Positions 50,080 to 58,026 are shown, counted from the first letter of the stretch. The stretch is DNA of 64,000 bases from Clostridiales bacterium (GCA_022785125.1 JALFRA010000027.1:1-64000); one strand, 5' to 3'. The notes: generated from the sequence alone by a model not told the origin. Translations and numbers: made by a program.

Positions 50080-50525
50080 GGCACTAAATCAAACTCCTCT
50101 CCAACATTTACATTTTCTTCTACTACTAGATCGTCTGAAAACATTTTAGCATCCCCGCTTGTGCCGGCGACCCCAAAACCGACCCAAATCCCCAGGCCTA
50201 GGATACCCGCAGTGGCAAGAGACAAAACCACTGTCAGCAGAGCTGTCCGCCGCCTGTGGGGCTCCCGTACCGCCGGGCGCTCCGGCTGCGCCTCAGGCTC
50301 CGTCACCTCCTCCCGGGGCTTGGCTGCTTCAGGGCCGTATACCAACTCGTTCAGAGACAACCCGTACAACTGGCTCATCTGGATCAGGCTGTCCAGGGAG
50401 GGCGTCCCCACGCCGGTCTCCCACCGGGAGATGGCCTGCCGGGACACGTTCAGCCGCTCCGCCGCATCGGCCTGGGAAAGCCCTCTGGTCTTCCGTGCCT
50501 GGGCCAGTCTCTCTGTCAATTCCAT
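50070..50525 (-). CDS. XRE-family regulator with a membrane anchor
   Basis: A 151-residue protein. HTH at 1-60 (LAQARKTRGLSQADAAERLNVSRQAISRWETG), a Pro/Glu-rich linker, a membrane helix (about 96-118, LTVVLSLATAGILGLGIWVGFGV) and only about 33 residues outside (DLVVEENVNVGEEFDLVPWE). Its N-terminal 110 residues resemble the next XRE protein (50877-51704), but the C-terminal sensing domain of the latter is missing. Coupled to the secreted-protein gene. Confidence 0.85.
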   Translation of the reverse strand: MELTERLAQARKTRGLSQADAAERLNVSRQAISRWETGVGTPSLDSLIQMSQLYGLSLNELVYGPEAAKPREEVTEPEAQPERPAVREPHRRRTALLTVVLSLATAGILGLGIWVGFGVAGTSGDAKMFSDDLVVEENVNVGEEFDLVPWE

Positions 50526-50541
50526 CTTTCTTCACCTCAAC

Positions 50542-50606
50542 AGCGTAGCTGATACCTGATTTTTTGTAAATATCATCTCCGTTGCACAGGAGCAATGAAG
50601 CGTTGC
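50542..50606 (-). promoter_or_regulatory. Promoter module, copy 3 (before the first XRE gene)
   Basis: Minus strand TTTACA (50570-50565) and TACGCT (50547-50542), 17 bp apart. Upstream is a decayed palindrome (GCAATGAAGCGTTGC, 50592-50606) that is intact in the other two copies. The leader GCTGTTGAGGTGAA contains the ribosome site. Confidence 0.65.
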
Positions 50607-50679
50607 GTGCCCTTTATTTTACCTCTATTTGCCCGATCCCGCAACCTATGACCCCATCCGGCCTCCTCCGCACATGACA

Positions 50680-50718
50680 AAGCCCGGGGGCGGAATGAAT
50701 TCATTCCGTCCCCGGGCT
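50680..50718 (-). terminator. Long hairpin in the XRE intergenic gap
   Basis: AGCCCGGGGGCGGAATGAA pairs with TTCATTCCGTCCCCGGGCT. Its GCGGAAT core matches the hairpins at 48265 and 52772. The T-run is weak (CTTTG). The gap 50526-50876 otherwise holds the promoter modules only. Confidence 0.6.
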
Positions 50719-50792
50719 CTGGAAGGGAATAAGAATAGGGAAACGCATTTTGAAGCTGCGGACACGTCTGTGTCATCTCTATCCTCAAAATC

Positions 50793-50861
50793 AGCTTATC
50801 CAATGGAGCGTTTCTTGTAAACCACATATCTGTTGCAGAGGGGGCAACGCTCCGTTGCCCC
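50793..50861 (-). promoter_or_regulatory. Promoter module, copy 1 (orphan)
   Basis: Minus strand palindrome GGGGCAACG/CGTTGCCCC (50861-50841), then TTTACA (50821-50816), 17 bp, TAAGCT (50798-50793). It lies after the 50877 gene with no convincing gene downstream, so it looks like a remnant of a deleted XRE gene. Confidence 0.65.
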
Positions 50862-50876
50862 GGGACTGCCAGACCT

Positions 50877-51704
50877 TTATCCTTTGAATTGCACCGCGGA
50901 GATTTGGATTTCCACCGTTCCGCCCTCGCCGCTGCCGGTGGAGATATCCACGCCAAAGCGGGGCTGGTGGTTGTTCCCGCCGCTCTCCAGCACTTCAAAG
51001 GTGCGGGTGACGGTGGCCCCGACGGGGATCTGGGTGGCAAGCATATCCCGCCCGTTTTCTTGCAGGTAACCGGCCTGGAACAGCAGGGGCTGGGTACCGT
51101 TGTTGGTGACGGTGACGCTGAGATAGCGGCCATTGGCGGCCACAAAGGGGATGTCCCGGCTGAAATTGCTGCCGGAACGATATTCGGTGTCCTCCAGCAC
51201 ATGGATGCCCAGTTCCTGCGTCACAGGCTCCACCTCGCCGAAGGGACCCACCTGCTCTCCTGCACGATCCAGCGGCAGCTTGTCCCAGTCCTGTTCCACT
51301 CCGCCCACCACGATCACCGAGCTGCTATGTTTGCCCTTGTCGCTGGTTATCAGGCCGCTGCCCCAAATCCCCAGGGCCAGGACCCCCGCGACCACAAGGG
51401 CCAGCACCGCCAGCAGGGCGGGCCGCCTCCTTTTAGGTGTTTGTGCCGGCTCCGGCTCTTTCGTCAGTACCTCCGATTCCGGAAGCTCTTCCGGGACCTC
51501 CGCTCCTCCCACACCGTATACCAGCTCATCCAGCGACACCTGGTACAGCTTGCCCATCTGGATCAGGTTATCCAGGGTGGGCATCCCCGTTCCGGTCTCC
51601 CACCGGGAGATGGCCTGCCGGGATACGTTCAGCCGCTCCGCCGCCTCGGCTTGGGAAAGCCCCCGGGCCTTCCGGGCCTGGGCCAGTCTCTCTGTCAAAT
51701 CCAT
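50877..51704 (-). CDS. Membrane-anchored XRE regulator with extracytoplasmic sensor-like domain
   Basis: A 275-residue protein. HTH at 1-60 (LAQARKARGLSQAEAAERLNVSRQAISRWETG), a linker, a membrane helix (about 96-117, ALLAVLALVVAGVLALGIWGSG), then a beta-rich domain from about residue 140 to the end (PFGEVEPVTQELGIHVLEDT, SGSNFSRDIPFVAANGRYLS, FGVDISTGSGEGGTVEIQIS). The same C-terminal domain closes the protein at 51810-52583. This suggests a one-component transmembrane regulator, with the outside domain sensing a ligand or partner. Confidence 0.82.
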   Translation of the reverse strand: MDLTERLAQARKARGLSQAEAAERLNVSRQAISRWETGTGMPTLDNLIQMGKLYQVSLDELVYGVGGAEVPEELPESEVLTKEPEPAQTPKRRRPALLAVLALVVAGVLALGIWGSGLITSDKGKHSSSVIVVGGVEQDWDKLPLDRAGEQVGPFGEVEPVTQELGIHVLEDTEYRSGSNFSRDIPFVAANGRYLSVTVTNNGTQPLLFQAGYLQENGRDMLATQIPVGATVTRTFEVLESGGNNHQPRFGVDISTGSGEGGTVEIQISAVQFKG

Positions 51705-51809
51705 GTTTTTTCACCTCAACAGCGCAGCGTATGCAGGAGTTAGTACCTCTCATTCTACTGTTCTTTTCCCCATTCCGCAACCCGCCTGAATCTGGTAAGA
51801 TTCGGGGCG

Positions 51810-52583
51810 TTACCCGTTGAACTGTACTGCGGAAATCTGAATCTCCACCGTTCCGCCCTCTCCGCTACCGGTGGAGATGTCTACGCCGAAGCGGGGCTGA
51901 ATGGCTGCACCGCTCTCCAGCGCCTCAAAGGTGCGGGTGACGGTGGCTCCGGCGGGGATCTGGGTGGCGAGCATATCCCGTCCCGTGGCATATAGATGTC
52001 CTGCCTGGAACAGCAGGGGCTGGGTGCCGTTGTTGGTTACGGTGACGCTGAGATAGCGGCCGTTGGCGGCCACAAAGGGGATGTCCCGGCTGAAATTGCT
52101 GCCCGAGCGGAATTGGGTCTCCTCCAGCAGCATGATGCCGCCTTTCCGGGCGGCGGGCTGGACCTCGGCAAAGGGCCCTGCGGTCTTTCCCGCCTGATGC
52201 AGCGGAAGGGAATCCCATGCGGTCTCCCCGGTACCCGGTTCCACCGTAATGCCGCCCCCACCGTCCCGGCCCAGCACGACGGTCGTTTCGTCTCCGTCCC
52301 AGGTGATGGGTACGTCCAGCAGGTTGGCGATGGTCCGCAGGGGCAGGTAGGTGGTGCCGCCCCCCGCCTCGTCGGTGTAGACGATGCTGGAGGGGACGGA
52401 CTGCCCGCTCTCGGTGTTCACGCTGTCGCCCGCCGCGAAGATGGCCTTACCATTCAGCTGGAGTCCCACGGGGCTGAACTGCACCAGGCCGGAGGCGGCC
52501 AGGGCGGTGGTGACGCAGCCCATGGTCAGGACCGTGGCCAGGACGCCGCTTAAAAACGGAATAACAGAACGGTTCTTTTTCAT
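51810..52583 (-). CDS. Secreted protein: stalk (copper amine oxidase N-like) domain plus the shared C-terminal domain
   Basis: A 257-residue protein with a signal peptide (FLSGVLATVLTMGCVTTALA), then a stalk domain (VGLQLNGKAIFAAGDSVNTE, TTYLPLRTIANLLDVPITWDG, TTVVLG) typical of Clostridia surface proteins, and from about residue 140 a domain almost the same as the end of the XRE protein at 50877-51704. It lies 105 bases upstream of that gene on the same strand. One possibility is that it modulates or competes with the sensor. Confidence 0.8.
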   Translation of the reverse strand: MKKNRSVIPFLSGVLATVLTMGCVTTALAASGLVQFSPVGLQLNGKAIFAAGDSVNTESGQSVPSSIVYTDEAGGGTTYLPLRTIANLLDVPITWDGDETTVVLGRDGGGGITVEPGTGETAWDSLPLHQAGKTAGPFAEVQPAARKGGIMLLEETQFRSGSNFSRDIPFVAANGRYLSVTVTNNGTQPLLFQAGHLYATGRDMLATQIPAGATVTRTFEALESGAAIQPRFGVDISTGSGEGGTVEIQISAVQFNG

Positions 52584-52639
52584 ACAGTTCCCTCCTATGT
52601 TTTGTAATCAGCCCTTTCGGATTCTTTCACCGCCTCAAC

Positions 52640-52710
52640 AGCGTAGCCCAGGACCTGTTGCTTGTAAACCATTTTCCCGTTGCTGCAGGGGGGCAACGCT
52701 CCGTTGCCTC
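52640..52710 (-). promoter_or_regulatory. Promoter module, copy 2 (before the stalk protein)
   Basis: Minus strand GGCAACG/CGTTGCC palindrome (about 52708-52690), TTTACA (52668-52663), 17 bp, TACGCT (52645-52640). The leader GCTGTTGAGGCGG equals that of the XRE genes, but the ATG used is 57 bases further on behind AGGAGGG. Confidence 0.7.
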
Positions 52711-52767
52711 TGCATTTTGCCGGGCTTTTTAAGGGAAACAGATTGTCTGCTGAGGAAATGCAAACAA

Positions 52768-52805
52768 AAATCCCATGAGCGGAATCCGCGGATTCCGCTC
52801 ATGGG
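52768..52805 (-). terminator. Terminator of the zinc-ribbon membrane gene
   Basis: CCCATGAGCGGAATCC pairs with GGATTCCGCTCATGGG; on the minus strand ATTTTTG follows. Confidence 0.85.
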
Positions 52806-52818
52806 CTTGAACGTGCAA

Positions 52819-53280
52819 TTATAACCGGGCCCCGCAATGGGGGCAAATGCCCTCCGCGCCCACGTCCCGCTCCCGCAGCCGCCCGCCGCAGCGGGGGCAG
52901 CGGCAGAAGCGCCAGGCGACGAGCAGCATCAGCAGGATCACCACGCCCAACAGGAGGAACACCGCCCAAAGGGGCAGCAGATCCTTCAGGAACAGGACCA
53001 GCAATCCTACCGCGGCCAGAATCCGCAGACAGGTCCAGCCCGCCCGGCAGAGGGGGGCTTTTTGTCCGGGGGAGGGCGGGGTCTCCACCGCCGGAGCGGC
53101 ACGGAGGGCGCTCCACAGCAGACAGCCGTCCACTACGATCAGGCAGGCCAGCAGGATGGCGTTGGGGAGAAGGCCAGTCATCCCACCCGCCCACAAGGTT
53201 TTCCCAATTTGGTAAACGCTTCGCAGGGTGAGCAGCAGGCTGACGGCACACAGCAGCCAGAGGTAACTCCGCCGGGTCAT
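52819..53280 (-). CDS. Membrane protein with C-terminal zinc ribbon
   Basis: A 153-residue protein with four hydrophobic segments and a C-terminal FCRCPRCGGRLRERDVGAEG and ICPHCGARL zinc ribbon. No known role. ATG 53280 is chosen for AAGGGGG upstream; earlier codons lie in the promoter. Its promoter overlaps a perfect inverted repeat shared with the divergent dnaD operon. Confidence 0.72.
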   Translation of the reverse strand: MTRRSYLWLLCAVSLLLTLRSVYQIGKTLWAGGMTGLLPNAILLACLIVVDGCLLWSALRAAPAVETPPSPGQKAPLCRAGWTCLRILAAVGLLVLFLKDLLPLWAVFLLLGVVILLMLLVAWRFCRCPRCGGRLRERDVGAEGICPHCGARL

Positions 53281-53326
53281 GGCAAGGCCCCCTTTCCCAG
53301 GCTTGCAGGTGGATCTCTTCACGATC

Positions 53327-53354
53327 ATTGTACCATTTTTTCTTTGGAATGCAA
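53327..53354 (-). promoter_or_regulatory. Promoter of the zinc-ribbon membrane gene
   Basis: Minus strand TTGCAT (53354-53349) and TACAAT (53332-53327), 16 bp apart. The -35 is inside the loop of the inverted repeat at 53337-53371. Confidence 0.6.
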
Positions 53355-53371
53355 TCGATTCCAAAGAAAAA
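53337..53371. promoter_or_regulatory. Perfect 14-bp inverted repeat in the divergent gap
   Basis: TTTTTCTTTGGAAT and ATTCCAAAGAAAAA surround 7 bases. It overlaps the minus-strand promoter and lies about 30 bases upstream of the plus-strand promoter. Candidate operator for a dimeric regulator. Confidence 0.6.
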
Positions 53372-53399
53372 CACATCTCCGGAAATGTTTGCTGCGGGA

Positions 53400-53429
53400 T
53401 TGTGCCCAACCCCCGGAATGTGGTATGAT
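53400..53429 (+). promoter_or_regulatory. Promoter of the dnaD-dnaI operon
   Basis: TTGTGC (53400-53405) and TATGAT (53424-53429) with 18 bp spacing. Confidence 0.6.
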
Positions 53430-53466
53430 AACAGGTACGAGATCACGAGGGAAAGAGGGATGCCCT

Positions 53467-54468
53467 ATGCCGCAGCTGCTGCTGCCGGGCAATATCATAT
53501 CCATGGACGCCCGGGCAGTCGACCGGCTCACCGCCTGCGGCAACGGGGACGCCGCTCTGCTCTACCTGTGGCTGCTCCGCCACGGGGGGGTGCTGGACCC
53601 CGCCCAGGCCAGGAAGGAGCTCAAGTGGGACGGCCAGCGGCTGGAGGATGCCTCCGCCGCCCTGGTGAATCTGGGCCTGTCCGACGGCAAGACCCAGGCC
53701 GAGACCCCTCCCATCCCCGCCCCCCAGGGTCCGCCGGACTACACCGCCGCCGACATCACCCGGGAGATCGAGGACGCCACCTCTACTTTCCCCGGCCTGG
53801 TGAACGAGGTCCAGCGGCGGCTGGGCAAGGTGCTGTCCACCGCCGATCTGAAGAGCCTGTATACCCTGTACGACTACCTGGCCCTCCCCGCAGAGGTGAT
53901 CTGCCTGCTGGTGAGCTGGTGCGTGGAGGAGTTTGAGCGGAAATACGGCGCGGGCCAGAAGCCCCGGATGTCCCAGGTGCTGAAGGAGGGCTTTGCCTGG
54001 AAGCGGCTGGGGGTGGACACCGCCCAGGCCGCCGACGCTCACCTGAAACGCAAGAGCCTCTACCGCACGCGGGAGGGGGCCATCCTCCAGCTGCTGGGTC
54101 TCAAGCCCCGGCCTCTGGTGGACAAGGAAAAGCGGAAGGTGGCGGCCTGGACCGACATGGGCTTTTCCGACGACGTGCTGCGGCTGGCCTACGAAAAGAC
54201 GGTGTACAAGAAGCAGCAGATGGATTGGGATTACATGAACGGCATCCTGACGGGCTGGCACAAGAAGAACCTACATACCCTGGCGGAGATCGAGGCGGGG
54301 GACAAGCCCGCCCGAACGGCCCAGAGCGCCGTTTCCGCCGGCGGCAACAAACCCGCCATGCAGGATCACCCCGCCGCCCCTGGCGATGTGGACCGGCGTG
54401 TGCGGGAGGATCTGGAACGGATGCGGGAGTTTCTCCGGCAGGAGAAGGAACGGGACAAGGAGGGATAA
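53467..54468 (+). CDS. dnaD: DnaD-domain primosome protein
   Basis: A 333-residue protein. The N-terminal winged-helix-like part (about 10-75) is followed by a DnaD domain around 100-190 (ITREIEDATSTFPGLVNEVQRRLGKVLS, EVICLLVSWCVEE) and a second DnaD/DnaB-like domain around 210-270 (WTDMGFSDDVLRLAYEKTV, DYMNGILTGWHKKN), then a charged tail. It assists helicase loading. ATG 53467 has GAGGG upstream. Overlap-free, 3 bases before dnaI. Confidence 0.88.
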   Translation: MPQLLLPGNIISMDARAVDRLTACGNGDAALLYLWLLRHGGVLDPAQARKELKWDGQRLEDASAALVNLGLSDGKTQAETPPIPAPQGPPDYTAADITREIEDATSTFPGLVNEVQRRLGKVLSTADLKSLYTLYDYLALPAEVICLLVSWCVEEFERKYGAGQKPRMSQVLKEGFAWKRLGVDTAQAADAHLKRKSLYRTREGAILQLLGLKPRPLVDKEKRKVAAWTDMGFSDDVLRLAYEKTVYKKQQMDWDYMNGILTGWHKKNLHTLAEIEAGDKPARTAQSAVSAGGNKPAMQDHPAAPGDVDRRVREDLERMREFLRQEKERDKEG

Positions 54469-54471
54469 GCC

Positions 54472-55476
54472 ATGGGATACGAAGCCAGCGTGCTCTACCG
54501 GGCCACCAAGCGGCTGGAGGAGGGCCGCCGCCGACGGGAGGAGGCTCTTGCCCGCCGCAAGACGGAGATCTATGCCCAGCTGCCCCGGCTCCGGGAGATC
54601 GACAAGGAGTTGAAGGGGACGGTATACCAGATCATCGCCTCCTCTCTGCGGGAGGGGCGGGACCCCGGCCCATCCATCCAGGTCATCAAGGACCACAACC
54701 TGTCCCTTCAGGCTGAGCGCACCCATCTGCTCCTCCAGAACGGCTGGGGGGCCGACGCCCTGGACGAGCAGCCCGCCTGCCCCAAGTGCAACGATACCGG
54801 CTGGGTGGGAGCCCAGATGTGCACCTGTCTGAAAAAGCTGTGCGGCGAGGAGCAGATCAAGGAACTGTCCAAGCTGCTGGATTTGGGGGAGCAGTCCTTT
54901 GAGACCTTCTCCATGGACTACTACTCTCCCCTGCCCTGGCCGGGCGAGGCCCTCTCCCCCCGGGAGAACATGGAGTTCATCTTCGACCTGTGCTCCAACT
55001 ACGCCCGGAAGTTTGGGCGGTTCAAGCTGCGCAACCTGTTTCTCTCGGGCGCGCCGGGTCTGGGCAAGACCTTCCTGTCCGCCTGCATTGCCCGCACCGT
55101 GTCGGAAAACGGCTTCTCCGTGGTGTACGATACGGCGGTCAACGTGTTTGCCCGGTTTGAGGAGCAGAAGTTTGCCCGGGACAAGCTGGACGCCGACGAG
55201 GCAAAAGACGAAACAAAGCGCTATCTGGGCTGCGACCTGCTGATTCTGGACGATCTGGGCAGCGAGCTCACCACGCCCTTCGTCCAGTCCGCCCTGTATA
55301 CTCTGGTCAACTCCCGGCTTATGGCGGGGAAACAGACAGTGATTTCCTCCAACCTGACCATGACCCAGGTGCGCCAGCGCTACACCCCGCAAATTTCCTC
55401 CCGCTTGGAGGGGGAGTACCGGGTGCTGCCCTTCTACGGAGAGGACATCCGACTGCAAAAGAAACGGGATCTATAA
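54472..55476 (+). CDS. dnaI: DnaI/DnaC-type helicase loader ATPase
   Basis: A 334-residue AAA+ protein. A helical N-terminus is followed by a zinc-type motif CPKCNDTGWVGAQMCTC (about 102-118), Walker A SGAPGLGKTFLSA, Walker B LLILDDLGSE, sensor SSNLT and the arginine finger region SRLEGEYRVLPF. It loads the DnaB helicase. It partners with dnaD just upstream; dnaB itself is 7 kb away at 62011. Confidence 0.92.
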   Translation: MGYEASVLYRATKRLEEGRRRREEALARRKTEIYAQLPRLREIDKELKGTVYQIIASSLREGRDPGPSIQVIKDHNLSLQAERTHLLLQNGWGADALDEQPACPKCNDTGWVGAQMCTCLKKLCGEEQIKELSKLLDLGEQSFETFSMDYYSPLPWPGEALSPRENMEFIFDLCSNYARKFGRFKLRNLFLSGAPGLGKTFLSACIARTVSENGFSVVYDTAVNVFARFEEQKFARDKLDADEAKDETKRYLGCDLLILDDLGSELTTPFVQSALYTLVNSRLMAGKQTVISSNLTMTQVRQRYTPQISSRLEGEYRVLPFYGEDIRLQKKRDL

Positions 55477-55500
55477 ACCATTGATAAAGGAGAACTACCA

Positions 55501-56667
55501 TTGAACGAGATCATTCTGCTCAAGCTGGGGGAGTTGGTCCTGAAGGGCCTGAACCGCCGCACCTTTGAGGATAAGCTGATTGCCAACGCACGCCGCCGCC
55601 TGAAGCACCACGGCGATTTCAAGGTGTACTGCAAGCAGTCCACCATGTATGTGGAGCCCAAAAACGATGACTGTGATCTGGACGGGGCCTGGGAATCCAT
55701 GACCAAGCTGTTCGGCGTGGTGGGCCTGAGCCGGGCCCGGGCCTGCGAGAAGGACAAGGACGCCATGCTCCAGACCGCCATTGAGTACCTGGAGGACAAG
55801 CTGGCCGCCGCCCATACCTTTAAGGTGGAGTCCAAGCGGGCCGACAAGAGCTTCCCCATGACCTCCATCCAGCTGTCCCAGTATGTGGGAGGCGAGCTGG
55901 ACGAGAAGTACCCCAATCTGAAGGTGGACGTACACAATCCGGAGCTCACCGTCTATCTTGAAGTACGGGACTATGCCGCCTATGTCCACGCCGACCCGGA
56001 GCCGGGCGCAGGCGGTCTGCCGGTGGGCGTGGGAGGCCGGGCGGTGAGCCTGCTCTCCGGCGGCATTGACTCCCCGGTGGCCTCCTGGATGATCGCCAAG
56101 CGGGGCATCGCCCTGGAGATGGTTCATTTCTTCTCCTACCCCTACACCTCCGAGGAGGCCAAGCAGAAGGTGCTGGACCTGGCCAAGCTGCTCACCCCCT
56201 GGTGCGGACGGCTCACCGTCCATGTGGTGCCCTTCACTGCTATTCAGGAAGAACTGCGCCGCAAGTGCCCCGAGGAGCTGTTTACCGTCCTCATGCGCCG
56301 GTTCATGATGCGCATTGCCCAGGCGGTGGCCGCCCGGTGCGGCGCCGGGGCCATCGTCACCGGCGAGTGCCTGGGCCAGGTGGCCAGCCAGACCATGGAG
56401 GCCATGCGGGCCACCACCGCCGTGTGCGACCTGCCCATTCTGCGCCCCGTGGTGGGCATGGATAAGGAGGAGATCGTGCGGATTGCCCGCAAGATCAACA
56501 CCTTTGAGACCTCCATCCTGCCCTATGAGGACTGCTGCACCGTGTTTACCCCCCGCCATCCCCGGCTGCGGCCGGTGCTGGGGGAGCTGGAGCACGCCGA
56601 GGAGGCCCTGGACGTGGAGGGCCTGGTGAAGGCCGCCGTGGAGGGCATCGAAAGAGTACAAGTATAA
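55501..56667 (+). CDS. thiI: tRNA 4-thiouridine synthase ThiI (no rhodanese domain)
   Basis: A 388-residue protein with an N-terminal ferredoxin-like/THUMP part (about 1-165) and a PP-loop domain with LLSGGIDSPVASWM (adenylation). It activates U8 of tRNA for sulfur transfer and may serve thiamine thiazole synthesis. The rhodanese domain of E. coli ThiI is absent, as in Bacillus. A TTG start is required: AAGGAG lies 8 bases before it and the product starts (M)NEIILLKLGELVLKG. Confidence 0.93.
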   Translation: MNEIILLKLGELVLKGLNRRTFEDKLIANARRRLKHHGDFKVYCKQSTMYVEPKNDDCDLDGAWESMTKLFGVVGLSRARACEKDKDAMLQTAIEYLEDKLAAAHTFKVESKRADKSFPMTSIQLSQYVGGELDEKYPNLKVDVHNPELTVYLEVRDYAAYVHADPEPGAGGLPVGVGGRAVSLLSGGIDSPVASWMIAKRGIALEMVHFFSYPYTSEEAKQKVLDLAKLLTPWCGRLTVHVVPFTAIQEELRRKCPEELFTVLMRRFMMRIAQAVAARCGAGAIVTGECLGQVASQTMEAMRATTAVCDLPILRPVVGMDKEEIVRIARKINTFETSILPYEDCCTVFTPRHPRLRPVLGELEHAEEALDVEGLVKAAVEGIERVQV

Positions 56668-56668
56668 G

Positions 56669-56745
56669 GAATGCGGGCGACCACAAGGGTCGCCCCTACG
56701 ACGCAAACAGTAGGGGCGGGGTTTATCCCCGCCCGTTCCACCATT
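56669..56745 (+). repeat. GTAGGGGCGGGG-type interspersed repeat
   Basis: GGGCGACC/GGTCGCCC and GGGGCGGGG/CCCCGCCC hairpins lie within GGAATG..CATTCC ends. GTCGCCCCTAC and GTAGGGGCGGGG face each other. Similar strings are widespread in Clostridia in my memory. A fragment is also at 4307-4334. It lies between thiI and cinA. Confidence 0.7.
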
Positions 56746-56767
56746 CCAACGAAGGAAGTGTTTCCTC

Positions 56768-58024
56768 ATGTCTCATACCGCGGAACTCATTGCCGTGGGT
56801 ACGGAATTGCTGCTGGGCAACATCGCCAACACCGACGCCCAGATGCTGTCCCAGGGGCTGAGCGCCCTGGGCATCAACGTCTACTACCACACGGTGGTGG
56901 GGGACAATCCGGACCGGCTGAAAGCCGCCGTAGAGCTGGCCCGCACCCGGGCGGATATCATCATCACCACCGGCGGTCTGGGTCCCACCTGCGACGACCT
57001 GACCAAAAACGTGCTGGCCCAGTGTTTTGGCAGGCAGCTGGTGTTTCATGAGCCCTCCGCCAAGCGAATCGAGGCCTATTTCCAGCGGCTTCACCCCAAC
57101 CGCCCAATGACGGACAACAATTACCAGCAGGCCATGCTGCCCCAGGGCTGCACCGTGCTGGACAACGACTGGGGCACCGCCCCCGGCGTGGCCTTTGAGG
57201 ACGATGGCGTCCGGGTCATCATGCTCCCCGGCCCGCCCCGGGAGTGCAAGGCCATGTTTACTCACCGGGTGGTCCCCTATCTGAAGGACCTGGCCGATGG
57301 GGTCATCGTATCCCGCACCCTGAAGCTCTTCGGCATCGGGGAGTCCTCCATGGAGGCCCAACTGCGTGAGCGCATGAACGCCATGACCAATCCCACCCTG
57401 GCCCCCTACGCCAAGGAGGGAGAGTGCGAGCTTCGGATCACCGCCAAGGCTGCTGATGAGGAGAGCGCCCACGCCCTCATCGATCCGGTGGAGGCCGACC
57501 TGAAGGCCCACTTCGGCCCTCTGGTCTACGGGGTGGATGTTCCCTCTCTGGAGGCGGCGGTCTTTGCCCTTCTGAAGGAGAAGGGCCTTACCCTGGGTAC
57601 TGCTGAGAGCTGCACCGGCGGCCTGGTGGCCAAGCGGATGACTGATCTGGCCGGGGTGTCCTCTGTGTTCCGGGGGGGCGTGGTGAGCTACGCCACCGAG
57701 GTAAAGCACACGGTGCTGGGGGTGGATCAGGACCTGCTGGACCAATACGGCGCCGTCAGTGAACCAGTGGCCCGGGCAATGGCCGAGGGAGCCCGGAAGG
57801 TACTGGGCTGCGATTTGGCCATCTCCACCACCGGCGTGGCGGGGCCTGACCCTGACGAGCGGGGCAATCCGGTGGGGCTGGTGTTCATCGGCCTGGCGAC
57901 CCCTGACGGCACCTGGGTCCGTAAGGTGAATATGTCCATGGGCCGCCAGCGTATCCGCCACATTGCCGCCAGCCACGGCTTTGACCTGGCCCGGCGGTAT
58001 CTGTCGGGCCTGGAACTGAAATAA
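56768..58024 (+). CDS. cinA: CinA: competence/damage-inducible, nicotinamide-nucleotide amidase
   Basis: A 418-residue protein. The N-terminal MoeA/MogA-like domain includes GTELLLGNIANTDAQ and TTGGLGPTCDDLT, and the C-terminal amidase domain includes GTAESCTGGLVAKRMTDLAGVS, TGVAGPDPDERGNPVG. It recycles NMN to NaMN and may be linked to competence. ATG 56768 follows GAAGGAAG. Confidence 0.94.
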   Translation: MSHTAELIAVGTELLLGNIANTDAQMLSQGLSALGINVYYHTVVGDNPDRLKAAVELARTRADIIITTGGLGPTCDDLTKNVLAQCFGRQLVFHEPSAKRIEAYFQRLHPNRPMTDNNYQQAMLPQGCTVLDNDWGTAPGVAFEDDGVRVIMLPGPPRECKAMFTHRVVPYLKDLADGVIVSRTLKLFGIGESSMEAQLRERMNAMTNPTLAPYAKEGECELRITAKAADEESAHALIDPVEADLKAHFGPLVYGVDVPSLEAAVFALLKEKGLTLGTAESCTGGLVAKRMTDLAGVSSVFRGGVVSYATEVKHTVLGVDQDLLDQYGAVSEPVARAMAEGARKVLGCDLAISTTGVAGPDPDERGNPVGLVFIGLATPDGTWVRKVNMSMGRQRIRHIAASHGFDLARRYLSGLELK

Positions 58025-58026
58025 AC

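Noticed and set aside
50573-50776. A 67-codon frame after the orphan promoter module
   Set aside because: It has a start after GAGGATAGAG but runs through a long hairpin and repeat DNA, and its sequence has no protein-like features.
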